Made by a program: the position numbers and the translations under genes. DNA of 64,000 nucleotides, taken from Circinella minor (Eukaryota; Mucoromycota; Mucoromycetes; Mucorales; Lichtheimiaceae). The stretch covers positions 1 to 64,000 of the forward strand of contig JAEPRB010000199.1 in NCBI GenBank assembly GCA_016758965.1, in the 5' to 3' direction. The notes under the pieces are model-generated. The model saw only the letters and a list, made by a program, of their open reading frames with translations, had not been told where the DNA came from and did no database searches. Shown here piece after piece: positions 23,020-35,764 of this stretch (position 1 is its first letter; each line of letters begins with the position of its first letter).

Positions 23020-25343
23020 ATGGCCTTCTTAAGTCGTAAATTACCTGCTATTCTTCCTGTTACCAAGTAAGTATATACATATGAGAAAATGATTCGCTGG
23101 ATATACAACGCGTTGTATTAATTGCCTGCCTTTTATTACAATAGGCATGTTTCTCGCGTTGGATGGAGACAAACTTCTATTCTTCCTCGTTTCATGACAA
23201 CAGGTAAGGAACCTATTTAAGATATATAAATACTATTAGCATCTATGAAAAGTAACAACTAACTTTTTTTTCTTACAAATGTATAATACAGCTGCTACTC
23301 AAACTGCATGCGAACCGCATGAACCCACATTTTTGAAATCCGTTGAATCCTATTTTGATACGGCTTCCAAGCTTAGCAATGTTTCTGAAGGTACTCTTAG
23401 TCACATCCGTGCTGTCGATAGCATGCTCCGTGTCACTTTCCCTATTGAATTAGATAATGGTAAGATCGAAGTCATTGAAGGCTATCGTGCTCAGCATTCT
23501 CGCCATCGTTTGCCCGTCAAGGGTGGTATCCGTTATTCAGAAGAAGTCGACTTACAAGAAGTTGAAGGTAAAAACAAAAAGAAAAAAAGAAAAAAAGGAA
23601 AAAAGAAAAAAAGGAAAGGGTGGGGTGGGGTGGGGTGATTTTTTTGATAACCAAGATAAATTTTGACTAATATAAACAAATAATTAAATTAATCCAAATA
23701 TAAAAGCTTTGGCTTCTTTGATGACATTCAAGTGTGCCGTCGTTGATGTACCATGTAAGTTACTTTTTTTATAAAAATTCTTTTAATAATACATTATATG
23801 GAATATGTATTTTAATAGCCACATTTCTCTTTTTTTTTTGCAAATTATAGTCGGTGGTGCCAAGGGTGGTATTAAGATTGATCCTTCCCGTTATACTTTG
23901 GACCAATTAGAACGTATTACTCGTCGTTATACCATGGAATTGTGTCAAAAGAAATTTATCGGTCCTGGTCTTGATGTCCCTGCCCCTGATGTAGGTACTG
24001 GTCCACGTGAAATGTCTTGGATCATGGATACATACCGTCAATTCAACCTTAGTGATGTTAATTCCCAAGGTTGCGTCACCGGTAAGCCTTTAGAGCAAGG
24101 TGGCGTTCGCGGTCGTACGGAAGCTACTGGTCTTGGTGTTTACTACGTAAGTTTACAATTTTTAATTTTTGTTCTTGAAAAAATAAATTTGTACAGATAT
24201 ATATGTTTGAGTATACAAAATTTTAACTATTCCAAACACTTCAATGATAAAAATTCATTGTATAGGGTGTTCGTGAATTCCTCTCATACCCCGAAGTTCA
24301 AAAGAAAACCGGTTTGAGCGGTAAGATGAAGGATACCACTGTTGTTATCCAAGGTTTTGGTAACGTCGGCTACTATGCTGCCAAGTTCTTTGAATCTAAC
24401 GGGTAAATAATTACTGTAATTTCAGGATATAAAAAGGAAAATTGGATATAAAAGGAAAATGGAAAAACAGTAACTGTGAAATTTCGGGTACTATATTTCC
24501 AAAACAACCCGTTCCGTACATATGGCTAAAAATATTCTATATTTAATTTTTTTTATAGTGCCAAGGTTATCGGTGTTGGTGAACGTACTGGTGGCATCTA
24601 TGATCCTCAAGGTTTGGATGTTGAATCCTTGTATAACTATTACCGTGAAAACAGTTCGTTTAAGGGTTTCTCTGACCGCGCCGAACTCATGGATGAATCC
24701 GTTCAAATTCTTGAGCGTGAATGTGATATTCTTATTCCTGCCGCCTTGGAACGTCAAATCGGCCTTCGCAATGCCGACAAGATTAAGGCCAAGATTGTTG
24801 GTGAAGCCGCTAACGGTCCCGTCACCCCTGGTGCTCACGAAGCTATGGAAAAGCGTGGTATTGTCGTTATTCCTGATTTATTGTTGAACGCTGGTGGTGT
24901 CACTGTATCATACTTTGAATGGCTTAAGAACTTATCCCATGTTCGTTTTGGTCGTATGAACAAGAAGTGGGACGAGTCTGTCCGCTCTAAGCTCTTGAAT
25001 GTTGTCGAAGAAAACGCTGGTCGTACCTTGACAGAAGCTGAGCGCAAGCAAATCGTCCATGGTGCTGAAGAAGCTGATTTGATTTACTCTGGTTTAGAAG
25101 ATACTATGATTAGCTCTTGTGAAGGTATGTATATTGGTATTAGAAGGGAAATAAGTGACTGTGTGTGTATGTGTGAATGAATTATATAGACTAACCAACA
25201 AATACATATACATTATTACTTTTTTAGAAACCCGCCAAACTGCCAAACTTAAGAATGTTGACTACCGTACTGCCGCATATGTCAACGCCATTCAAAAAAT
25301 TGGTGCTGTTTATGAAGGTTCCGGTATGATCTTCATGAACTAA
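23020..25343 (+). CDS. GDH: Mitochondrial-type glutamate dehydrogenase (GLUD1-like), 514 aa
   Basis: Eight exons: 23020-23066, 23145-23203, 23292-23567, 23707-23754, 23851-24146, 24266-24402, 24559-25124 and 25228-25343. The first ~35 residues ([29 protein letters not shown]) look like a mitochondrial targeting peptide. The substrate-binding part has [11 protein letters not shown] (from residue 111) and VPFGGAKGGI with the catalytic-site lysine near 148. The nucleotide-binding Rossmann motif is [27 protein letters not shown] and [14 protein letters not shown] are family hallmarks. It interconverts glutamate and 2-oxoglutarate plus ammonium. Length and the targeting peptide fit the small hexameric GLUD type, not the ~1000-residue fungal NAD-GDH2. 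Exon 4 is only 48 nt. Codon use is more C/G-ending than its neighbours, suggesting strong expression. Confidence 0.96.
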
Positions 25344-27569
25344 ACAATAATATAACAAAACAAAATTCATACAAAATTCATCTCCTCAACATTCCCATAC
25401 ATCATACAAAATAATAAAAACCATTACCCTCTAGCATTATTGATTTTATACTATATCCTCTGTATAACATTGTTTCCCTTTATTTATTTAAAGATGCGAT
25501 CTATTGTTACTATTAATCAGTTTTCCGCACTGTTATTTTTTTTTTTTGGAGTGTGTGTCATAAGTAATTATATACTGTAAAGCGAGCGCGGGAAGGAAAG
25601 AATATCTAGTATATTTAACGATATGCGGAAGTGATAGGTAATATTTATCCATAAAAGGAAATACAATGGAAACTTTTTTATATTGCTTTTCATAAAAGAG
25701 TATTCTCTGGCTATCGTCTTTTATTTTTGACGAGTGTTAATCGATTTTCACGAACATTGTCAATTACTTCTAGGTACCGATTTGTTTATTCAAACTTTCC
25801 TCTTCCGTTACTACCTAATAAAATCAACGAAATACGTACAATCATTGTACTGTTTTTAACAATAGAGCAACTTTAGGTGGTTGTATCATGCACAATAGAA
25901 CTTTATAATTTCTTCACTTTGCTAATGGCTGTTAAAATTATATCCTCAAGACAATGATTAAGTGATATCATGTGATGAATTTACGAAAAGATAGTAGCAT
26001 TAGCATGATTACGTATATCATCTTTTGAAAAATTAAATACAGTGCAGTCACCACGCGCGATAACGATAATATTCGATATGGTACTTCTATTTTGATATAA
26101 CAATCAGTTTCTAATTCTGAGATGGATCAAGCGAAAAGGTATCGCTATTTTTCTGTTACAATGCTCGATAAATTTTGGGTAAAAAATTGTCATATACGTA
26201 GAGCGAACAAATAGCACATCTAACACTCAAAAAAGGAGGGGCAATACATACTAGTGTGCTGGACATTATTTTTTCAAAACTTTTATAACCTGAATATCAA
26301 GTTGATTTTCAACTACCATCATATTCAAAAAGACACCGATATGTTACTTTTTGTTTAGGGGATCATTGTAGCTCTTCTTCACCTTGAGTGATAATATAGT
26401 CAACCTCCGTTTTTACACCTCCCACTTTTGCAAATCTCTCAGTTATGCACTGTTTGTTTTAAAAAATGTTAAAAATAGTTGATTGGATCGTAACTTGCAA
26501 CTTGGAAGTAAACTATAATATAATTTAATAATTGTGTATAGTATCTTCCTTATGAATCATTATTCAAATAGGGAAATACCAAAATATCAGCAAAGCATAA
26601 TTGGTGAGATAGTGTATTCAAATTTTTATACTAACTCTCGATTGTTGCGTGTCTTCGATTCTGCAACAAAAAAAAACAGGAAATCTCAGGTGTGCAAAGC
26701 CCGGGGGTTGACTGTACTTACCTTTACTTATTGATATACTATTTTTTAATTATAGCATTTATATGATATGTAATGTTTACAATTACGTGTATAACACATA
26801 CCATGTCTATACCAGTAACGGCATTTCTTATAAGCTTTTTAGCAAAATTGAAGGTAGAAAATTTTTAGTTCCTTCATCTGGAATCAAATCAATACGCTCT
26901 ACTCTACAAGGAATCATGAAAGGATATTTATTATAGACACACCTCTTTGAAGCATACAAAATTGTTTCACCAAAATTTATCTTTGGATAAAAACTAGTAA
27001 CAGGAAACAGTATTTCCGAAATTATTACATTTTATGTGACTTGAAAGTTCTCAGCATATATTAACATTTACTAGGTTCACATATCATTGTGTCTTTTTGT
27101 CGAAATACGTACAGTTTAGCAATAATACGTAGTAATAATAAATAGAGACATTTTTGATTTTTCATGTTTTTTCTATATAACTTGGTCTTTATTATACTTT
27201 AAATGTATGATATATTTGTATATTATTCTTCCCTTAAATTATACGTATTATACAATAAACTCTCTCGGACTCTAATCTTCTGTTTTAATTCACATGTAGA
27301 CTTGTTTGTCTAAAAGATAACTCGCCTTCTTTTTGAAAAAATAAATAAATAATAACCTAAACGACAGAAGACTTCACATATAATATTTTTTAAGCTCTTA
27401 TTGAACTTGTTGAAATCAAGCCCATTATGTACGACTTCTGGTCGATGTTGCTTGACATCATTTAGTGAAAGCCGAGACAATCTAACGATAGCATGCCGTT
27501 AAATTAATGGGCAATGGAAAACATGGGAAATCAATCAATTATCTTTGACTCCAAAGACAAATTAACCCT
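25344..27569. other. Intergenic, no gene recognised
   Basis: AT-rich. Short open frames such as 26534-26734 have no family resemblance. No repeats with clear termini were found by eye. Confidence 0.45.
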
Positions 27570-27911
27570 ATGCTGCATTTATCGGCTACTTATACTACTT
27601 CAAAAGATCATCACCAATTAATTCAATTAGTGTATAATCTGACTCTCTTCATGTCTATTACAAGACTCTCCACCATGTGAAGCATCAACAGCTAAACAAC
27701 AGTATTACAGCAACTACCCTCTTTTACAACAAATTTCACCAAACTCACAGATGCTTTTTCTGCACTACTAGCGAATCTTCTATATCCAACCCAGTCAATG
27801 GATCATATGCTCAATGTTCTATCACGTTTCAAAAAGTGGTCTTGCTCTTGGTATTGTACATCAAATTTATTTTTATCCTGCTTTAATCAAAATTCCGAGT
27901 ATTTTTTTTAA
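27570..27911 (+). pseudogene. Unidentified pseudogene, one frame with two in-frame stops
   Basis: A single frame of 113 codons from ATG 27570 to TAA 27909-27911 has good protein-like composition, including LIQLVYNLTLFMSITRL, FTTNFTKLTDAFSALLANLL and YPTQSMDHMLNVLSRF. It is interrupted only by two stop codons about 27680-27695, where no splice signals explain them. Fragments in other frames beyond it (FYPALIKIPS, DNYDKQVPEETL up to about 28000) suggest the decayed gene continued with frameshifts. No family recognised. Confidence 0.4.
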
Positions 27912-28418
27912 TCCATTCTATTGACAACTACGACAAACAAGTACCTGAAGAAACTCTATAAGATGCTATAAGACTGTTTCTTTTTCCAATATATAACCAC
28001 ATTTTTTTTCTATCTCTTCATCTTCTCTATACTTGTAAGTTAGTTCTTCTACTTATATATCCTCATACCCGTATATATAGTACTGCTCTTTCTCGAACCA
28101 AACATTTTAATTTTATGCTGGTTTTTTCAGTCACGGATCAATGGTCTTAATTTTATAAACTCTCTTATCCATTTTGTACCACAAGAAAATGACGATACAT
28201 TATAAACAAAAGTTAATTAGTCTTCCATAATAAACATATAATTTTCAAATGTACGTACGAAACTTGATTTTATAGAATAGATTAATGTGTCAGCATTTTT
28301 TAAGATTGGAGCAAATAGGTATTAATATTTGTAAGCGGGAGAAGATGAGTAAAAAATCATAATTATTATAAGAAAAAGGGATATAGGGAGTGATCTAAAT
28401 TAAAGTATAATTTACAGT

Positions 28419-28685
28419 TTACCACGAGAGAAGGAACTTCCGCGGATGCTTTTGTCGTATACTGGTCCGTAATTTTTTCCTTTCTGGGTACATAATTATA
28501 TTCCTCGCTAACGACAACACATCTTTTCCGTCATCTAGGCTAGTAAATATTGATTTACCAGTGATATCAATATATAGTCCAAACAAGCTACAATATTTTG
28601 CTTTTGTCGTATACTGCAGTTGAGTATATTTTTTCATAAATTGTTGCCAAATTATATGTGATTCACTAATCATTAAAGGAAACAC
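28419..28685 (-). other. Unassigned 88-codon open frame
   Basis: The minus-strand ATG at 28685 opens 88 codons of mixed composition (MFPLMISESHIIWQQFMKKY, GLYIDITGKSIFTSLDDGKD) that looks more protein-like than the surrounding low-complexity frames. No domain recognised, no flanking exons found, and it stands alone in a gene-poor stretch. Possibly a remnant exon or a chance frame. Confidence 0.2.
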
Positions 28686-29771
28686 ACTTAGTAATTAATC
28701 CTTTTTTCAATTAACTATCTTGGATTTACTTTAAAAAAATTACATACATTTTTTCCGCCCCGACTTCCTGAATATGCCCAGCCCTTCGTCATCCTTATCT
28801 TTAGAGAGAAAAGATCCAATATATTCATTTTCAAGTGGGTGAATCGTAACTTCTTCCCAAATTCAGGATGTGTTTTTGCTCTTCCGATCAATAATCCCCC
28901 TCCTTTGCCTAAGTTATCGGTGCTTTGCTTCTTAAAAAGCCGGTTCTTTCTTTCTTTTGCATTTGTCGTGAGCTGCCTTAAATATATATAGCTGTTGTTG
29001 CTGTCGTCATCATTGTCACTTGTTGATATTGTTGTACTCTAAAAAGAATCTTTGCTTTTTTCCTCAGTTGAAAAGAAACTGGGTAAGAAACACACCAACA
29101 ATCGTTTAGGTATCACTTATCGATTCGCCTTTAAAATATCCGTTATCCAACGCTTTTTGTTTCTCCCATATATTGACAATACTATTGCATTTTGTTGTTG
29201 TTTAGTTGTAGAAAAGATGGACGAGGAAGGTCCATAGTAAAGAAAAAAAGAAGAAAAACCAGGTTCCCTGTTTATATACACGAGTTTGTATAAAAGCGGT
29301 GACAGAAGTAATTTATACTCATTCATGAAGGAAACAAGATCCATGGCAGCAATCAGTTTGTAATGAGAATTCTATAACTATTTAAATTAGATTATATTAG
29401 TAAAGAGGTAAGTATACAAAACTTTTCCTCACTGGGGATCAATATGAAAGAGACAACTTAACATACCTTGAATAAAGAACACAATTCTCTATTATTTTGA
29501 GGATTATAAAATTCCTCCTATTTTGTTGTAACAAAATAATGGCATACCGATACTCGGGCCGCGTTGTTGCACATAGAAATCAAACTGGAAGGAAAGAGAG
29601 AGCTGCATCTCTCTTACACTTCTTTTTTGCACTTTAGCTGCTGTGTAACCCTGAGTTCACTGTATACAAAAAATTAGCTGGCATAAATACGAGTTTTGGG
29701 TTTTTTTTTTCTTTTCTCTTTTCTCTTTTCCCTTTTTTTTTTTTTTAACTTTACAGATATAAAATAATAAG
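28686..29771. other. Upstream region of the beta-trefoil gene
   Basis: A less AT-rich block (28750-28990) followed by TATA-like TTAAATATATATAG near 28978 looks like a promoter. A possible 5' non-coding exon or short frame around 29041-29240 was seen but encodes nothing recognisable. A pyrimidine-rich tract (29702-29750) immediately precedes the start codon at 29772. Confidence 0.4.
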
Positions 29772-30851
29772 ATGGCTGGTTTCCCTGTTGATAGTTACTT
29801 TTTTATTAAGTCTCAAAAGAATGGACTTGTTCTTGATATTGATGACGGAAAGACTGAAGTATGTATTATAAAGTTTACTTTTTTTTAAAACTCTAATTCT
29901 GAGTATTATTGTCTTTCTTCTCTTTTCTAACGCCGGAACGTTACTTTTCTTTTTTTTATGTGTAGCCTGGTGCAAACTTGATTATGTATTCTCAGGTATA
30001 AATATATATATATATAAATGTAGGACAAGAGAGAAAGTATATAGGCGGGAGAAAAAAAAACCCAGTAATAATGATAATATTTTTGTGATAAAAAAAAATA
30101 ATCAGAAAGAGCACGATGCCGAAGATAATGATAACCAACTGTGGCGTTATGATGATGGTTTTCTTACCAACAAGAAATCAGGTTTAGGTAAGTTTTTAGT
30201 TTCCATGGCAACTCTGTTTTCTTTAACAACCAAGTAACCAACCCTCTTTTTTATATTTTTCATAGTGCTGGATATTTCTGGTGGTAAGTAAAAGGAGCGG
30301 ATTTATTACATTTTATCAAGAGTGGTACTAGGAGCAACCAATAGTATATAATAGAATAGTTCAATGGAAAGTTCTTTGCTAAAATATTCTCGACTCTTAC
30401 TATATTAATAGGTGACTTGAAGGCCGATAAGGATATTGTTCAATATGGTCGTAAATTGACAATGTAATACAAAAAACTAAACATGGTTACCAAAAGTGGC
30501 GCGGTTATATAGAAAGCCGGACTGACATGGATTTATGGTATTAATAACTATTCTGTTTTATTTTTTATGTATTATATAGGACTGGTAATCAACGATTTGG
30601 TTTTCGTGATGGCTTTATCTATGCTCGTGCTGATCCACGTCTTGTTTTGGACATCAAGGTAAAGTTTATACTGTAGTTTAGGTTATAAAAAATAGGGTTC
30701 TTTCGTTATATACTGAAGTTATATATATTATTTGACGGAAACTATATCATAGGGTGGTGAAGATGCTGAAGGTACCAAGGTCCTTTTGTATAAGCGTAAG
30801 GAATCTGAAAACGAAAACCAACAATGGATTGTTGAACCTCTTGAAGAATAA
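29772..30851 (+). CDS. Ricin-B-like beta-trefoil domain protein, 148 aa
   Basis: Seven exons: 29772-29858, 29966-29995, 30106-30187, 30266-30283, 30412-30463, 30580-30658 and 30753-30851. All are in phase, and two are microexons (30 and 18 nt). The product is a single beta-trefoil: three pseudo-repeats each with a hydrophobic L-V-L-D-I strand (GLVLDIDDG, GLVLDISGG, RLVLDIKGG) and QxW-type motifs (DNQLWRY, NQQWIVEP). There is no signal peptide or membrane segment, so it is probably cytosolic. The fold usually binds carbohydrate or protein partners. No catalytic domain is attached, so nothing suggests a toxin. Exon edges fall close to the repeat strands, as often seen in such genes. Confidence 0.85.
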
Positions 30852-31019
30852 TTTTTTTTTTTTACAGTGAAATAACTTTTTCTTTTCCAAACAAACGATT
30901 ATTTATATTTGTACAAAATAAAAACATGAAAAAAAAAACTACCTACAATTTTTGAAATAACTATAATCTAAATGATATATACAAATTAAACAAAATACAA
31001 AAGTTTTTTTTAAAAAAAA

Positions 31020-31656
31020 TCATAGCTTTTTGCTAAGAATATATAATGATACGTTATATCCACCAATACCTATTGGTTTTACTTCATCCACATTCCACAT
31101 TGCTTTACACCATGGGTAATTCAAGACTTGATTAAAAAGCTTGTGTCCTTGTGTTACAATATATGCTTTTCCTTTCGATTTCAAGACTCTACCAATCTGC
31201 TTCATGAATTTAGGATAAAGCTATTACAAATTATAACAGTAGTCATGTTAATATATATGTATACCTCAATCTTTTCTTTTACTGTTGTTGAACGCATATT
31301 ATATTTACCCTCTGAATTGTCAAATAAGACCCTTCTCTTAGTCCCCAAGGCCAATCTAATTTTATGTAATAAAAATGTTATTACGACTCAAAACAGAACT
31401 TGTTCTTTTTTATTCTAATAACCGAACTTTTTGTGACACCATCGTTCCTTTACCTGTTAAAATAATATCGACACTCTGATCACGAAAACACAAGTTACGC
31501 CCATCCCCAAGCATGAGTTCTACATTATTTACACCTGTATGCTCAACATTTCCTCTTGCTTTTTCACATAATGTGATTTCTTGAACTACGTATATATACA
31601 CAAATCAATATACCCTCCATCTTGCTTAGTAAAACTTGGATATATGTTATTAAATA

Positions 31657-31696
<40 letters not shown>

Positions 31697-32716
31697 TAGG
31701 ATTTATTTCTACCTTCACTTCCAATCCATAATACGTTTGGAAAACATGATGCTCCCTCAATAGGAATTGTACCTGTACCACAGCACATATCCAGAACCAC
31801 ATGGCCAGCGCTTGGATTTGCCACTTGAGCCAAACAATAAGCTATGCATGGATTCATACTTGTTTTACCAAAGAATTGTCGATTTCGAAACTTTGTATCT
31901 TGTGTTCGAACAGCCACACCAATCATCAATAAAACCTTTCTATCTTCTTGTCGTTGTAGTTGTTGCTCCTCATTATTATTATCATCATCACTGTTCTTAA
32001 TACTACCATCCTTATGATTCCATAATACTGGATTCCCTGTTTTCTGAGTCCATAAGCCAATAATCTCATAATCATATCCTTCCAATTTGACTTTATAATC
32101 TGGGTATTTCTTCCCAAACCCAAATCCCACCCAAGATGCGAGTTCAGGTGTTTTGACTTTGTGTTTCAAATCTTCTTTATAAAATGTACCTCGAAATAAT
32201 CCCGCTACTGTTTTATCTTTCTCTTCTTCTTTTTTGTTATGATGATGGTATTTAAGTGATGCAAGGATAGGGTCAAATTTCGTATTTGTCGTTGTTTCCG
32301 TAATAAATTCACATGTCTTATCGTTATTATAAAATTCTTGAGCTGGAAACTCTACCATAGAAGCTACTACTATGGTTTCACGGACACTCAGTAAATGAAT
32401 CGAGTTTAAAAGGGTGATTAAAGTAGGTAATTTCGTTTGGTTGCATATCAAATGGACGCGTCCAGTGTTAGAATCAGCGACGATCGCCGTCGATTGTTGT
32501 TTTAGTTGGCTAGTTATTTTGGCATTGATTTCATTCTTGGCTATAAACTCTAAACCTATTATATATATATATATATATATGTTGCGTGTATGTGTGTTTT
32601 GTTTTGTTTTAATGGAATGAGTTTTTAATGTTCTTTCTCTGCATGATTAACGAAATAGAGCTCGAACCTTCTGGAACATGAAATAAGATATGAACGTGTT
32701 TAGAGTTTGACACCAT
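31020..32716 (-). CDS. THUMP-domain RNA N2-guanine methyltransferase (THUMPD2/3-like), 423 aa
   Basis: Minus-strand exons 32716-32668, 32555-31713, 31585-31454, 31355-31309 and 31220-31020. The N-terminus (MVSNSKHVHILFHVPEGLEF) and the central ~200 residues form the divergent THUMP part. The Rossmann methyltransferase follows, with the AdoMet motif VLDMCCGTGTIPIEGA, the acidic loop WIGSEVQ and the catalytic motif DWPWG in place of NPPY/DLPWG. YPKFMKQIGRVLKSKGKAY and GGYNVSLYILSKKL complete the fold. Relatives methylate guanosines in tRNA (THUMPD3) or U6 snRNA (THUMPD2) with TRMT112 as partner; which substrate applies here is undecided. It is divergent from TFA1 with only 148 bp between start codons, implying a shared promoter. 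The first intron has an unusual GTTCGA donor, and intron 2 carries a long (TA)n repeat. Confidence 0.87.
31658..31693. repeat. (TA)n dinucleotide repeat in an intron
   Basis: About 17-18 uninterrupted TA units inside the second intron of the THUMP methyltransferase gene. Shorter TA runs also occur at 32559-32580 (its first intron) and 33046-33062 (first intron of TFA1). Confidence 0.9.
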
Positions 32717-32864
32717 GATAAAGTGGTGTATATATTAAAAACCAAGAAAAAAAAATATCGGGGTTGTACAATTAACTGTCTACAAAAGGTGAAAATATAA
32801 GCAAGTGCTGTGTCATTTTTTTCCACCTAGTAATTCTTTCGGTTGACATAGATCTCTTTTAAAA

Positions 32865-34811
32865 ATGAGTTCTATGGAAATTCCAAAAGCTCTTGTCGCC
32901 AGAGTTGCACGTGCCTTTTATGATCCAAAATATATTGTTATTCTTGATGAGTTAAATAACTCTACACCAAATAATACTGGGTAAATTCTTAATAGGACAC
33001 ACACGTACAATCTATAAAAAGGATCAACATTGTAATAAAACTTGTATATATATATATATATATTTTGGTCTTTCGATTTTTTTTCTATAATTTATTCAGT
33101 GTTCGTGAAGAAGATTTAGTAATGGCATTGAAAATGACACCACGAGATATTCATAGAATTTGCGGAAAGCTTAGAGAAGATCGATTATTGAAAATGTGCG
33201 TGTTAAGAAATAGATCTCTTTCTTTGTTACTATGTACATTTTCGTTGGATACTAAACATGCTGTTATTTGTTTTATTAAACAGGGCCACACGAATGGAAG
33301 CTCGAAAACAGGATCAACGACCTGTCCCAAAAACATATTATTATCTTGATTATAAAGAATTTGTGGATGTAGTCAAGTGGAAAATGTATAAAATGCAAAC
33401 GAACGTTCGCGATAATCTTCGAACGGTAAACTATTTATATATTTATCACCATTCTTCTTCTTTTTTTTATTTGATAATATATTTATTTATATAGTATAAT
33501 CATATATACTTGTCTATGTTTGTTATAGGAATCAGAAAATAAGGGATATGTTTGTCCCAATTGTAATCGACAATATTTACCTCTGGATGCTGTGTCATTA
33601 ATAGATCCATCCGATGGATTATTTCATTGTGATACTTGTAGTGCAGTACTTGTTGAAAATGATAATGCTGAGAGTGTACAAGGAAGTCAAAAAGAACTTA
33701 CACGGTAAATATATATATGTTCATGAAGTGGATGAATAAGGTATAAATATTAATATTTATATGTGGTTTCGATATATATTAGATTACGAGAACAATCACA
33801 ACCTATCATTTCACTATTGAAACAAACCGATTCATTAACAATTCCAGCAAAGTAAAGTATCATGATCATGATTATATGTTATTTTGTTGCTTAGATACTA
33901 ACTTAACTATTTTTGAACTTAGTTATATATTCAAACCTACTGGTGTAGCTGCTAGTAGTAGAGGATCAAGAGATGATCATGAATTGGCTATTGCACGAGA
34001 TACAGGTGCTGGACAAGGTGAAATTATTGTTGATTTACAAATGGATAATGAAGCAGCACGAAGAGCCAAATTAGAAGAAGCAGAAGAAAAAAGACAACAA
34101 AATGCACTTCCTGTATGGCATCAAAGGAGTACAGTTCAGGATTCATTGGTTGGTACTGGTGATCGACCTAAAGATACTGAAAAGAAAGAAGAGAGTGAGG
34201 TCTTTGATGAAACTACTACAGAAGAATTTGATGCGGATAGATCTGATTGTAAGTTTTAATTCCATAAGGGAGATAGAACGCGAGAAAGAGAGAATGACTA
34301 ATTAAACTTGTAATTTAGATTATGCCAAATATTATGAGTCATTAGCTGCAGCACCAACAGGACCTACAGATGACATGGATGACGATGACGATGAAGAATT
34401 TGAAACGATTGCAGATGGGAATGATTATTATAGTCCAGATGTGAATGGTGGTGGTCATCAAAGGTTTGTTATTTTTTTCTGATTCTCCTGATTGCATATA
34501 GGATAAAAGAATGGAGGTCTGTTGATACATAAATTTCTGTTTTTCTTTAATATAGTAATGAGGAAGAAATGGAAGAGTTTGGTGAGGATGAAGATATTCC
34601 ATTGGTTTCAGGTAAGAATCGTATTTGTTTTCTTTCAGATCTGCTATATAATAAAACTTATTTACTAATTGGGAGAAAAAAAAACCAATGATAAACAGTA
34701 AATGGAAAAATGGTACCTTTGAATGAAGTAATGGAAGAAGATCAAAGAAAGATGACAACTGAAGAATATAAAGCATATTATGAAGCATGGCAAACATGGC
34801 AAGCTTCATAA
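32865..34811 (+). CDS. TFA1: TFIIE alpha subunit (TFA1), 412 aa
   Basis: Nine exons: 32865-32980, 33100-33195, 33284-33425, 33529-33704, 33783-33851, 33923-34248, 34319-34463, 34556-34611 and 34699-34811. Domain order is typical. A winged-helix region comes first (VREEDLVMALKMTPRDIHR, then RKQDQRPVPKTYYYLDYKEF). A C4 zinc ribbon follows (VCPNCNRQYLPLDAV, HCDTCSAVL). Then comes a helical linker and a long acidic tail (DDMDDDDDEEFE) with a short conserved end (TTEEYKAYYEAWQTWQ). It partners with TFIIE-beta in RNA polymerase II preinitiation and recruits/activates TFIIH. It shares a 148-bp intergenic region with the divergent THUMP gene and is tail-to-tail with LSM8. Confidence 0.95.
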
Positions 34812-35046
34812 AACCATGATATTAAATAAAAATTTGCTATAGTTGTTGCAAAATGAGAAAAGATATATATTATAAAGATGAAAATCAAATGTGTAATAAA
34901 AAAAAGAAGGGAAATTATGATACAATGAAATAAGATGGATGTAAGATTTGTTATTGTTGCTATTGGCGCTTGTAGAGGTTACTGTTGTAAATATAAGAAG
35001 TGGATTATAAGAAGAAATGTGTTGTTAGAGTCGTTGTTGTTATTGT

Positions 35047-35569
35047 TTATAGTATTGTGGACGTTAATGGTTCTGCTTTTATTTCCGTCCAATCAATTTC
35101 TTGTTCTTTTTCCTCATCAAGTAATCCAACAGTTACTCTATAAAAATCATATATAATTGCCTTAGTAACAGTTATGAATATATATATATATATTAAATCC
35201 TTTTACTGTTTATGTATACATACATGGAGTCACCACGAACCAAGTAAAGACCAAGTGGAACTATCTCCGTGCCATCGGCAGAAAAGACGCGTTCTTCACA
35301 ATTGGATAAAATGACATTAGCTGTTTGATCAGTACCTTTTAATAAGCCCTATTAATTAAAAACACATACATTAATATTTGTTTATTTATTCTCATCGATG
35401 TTTCCATTTCTATCTTACCACTAACACGCGTCCATCTAAAGTTACTACTAAAACAGAATCTATAAGAGAAAAGAGTTAATCAATCAATATAAGAGAAAAG
35501 AGAAATCCAAATTCGTTTATAATATCAAATAAAATACATACGTTCTACAAAACTTTGTAATAAACTCAT
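35047..35569 (-). CDS. LSM8: LSM8, U6 snRNA-associated Sm-like protein, 94 aa
   Basis: Minus-strand exons 35569-35542, 35459-35419, 35348-35224 and 35137-35047; the first two are only 28 and 41 nt. The Sm fold is complete. Sm1 is VLVVTLDGRVLVGLLKGTDQ and the N-V-I-L strand is ANVILSNCEERVF. Sm2 is GLYLVRGDSI, then VTVGLLDEEKEQEIDW. The N-terminus MSLLQSFVE and tail EIKAEPLTS match LSM8 rather than other LSm proteins. LSM8 defines the nuclear LSm2-8 ring that binds the U6 3' end. Start codons of LSM8 and ALG2 are 195 bp apart and divergent. Confidence 0.94.
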
Positions 35570-35764
35570 TGTTTATATGTGTATATAAAATGTATAATAT
35601 AAAAAGAAGGGAAGTTATATATAAAATGCGCACACTTTTTTTTTTTGCTTAGTGTAAGAAATATGCCCGTAAAGCTTAGTGACTGTTTACAGCTGTAATT
35701 TATGGAATTGGCATAAAAGCACGCTTTTAATAAGTGGCAACTTCTTAAACCTTTCTTTTTTCAT

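Noticed and set aside
23568..23640. Purine-rich, G-rich tract in GDH intron 3 as coding sequence
   Set aside because: It follows a GTAAAA donor at a conserved exon end and is Lys/Gly low-complexity; it is an intron (possible G-rich structure GGGGTGGGGTGGGG noted).
29772..30851. Ricin-B-like protein as a toxin
   Set aside because: Only a single lectin-type beta-trefoil is present, with no catalytic chain and no signal peptide; nothing supports toxicity.
31261..31355. Alternative frame through the fourth THUMP methyltransferase exon (NSEGKYNMRSTTVKEKIE)
   Set aside because: It loses the DWPWG catalytic motif and needs an impossible phase at the upstream junction; reading this segment as intron starting GTAAAT joins the conserved parts cleanly.
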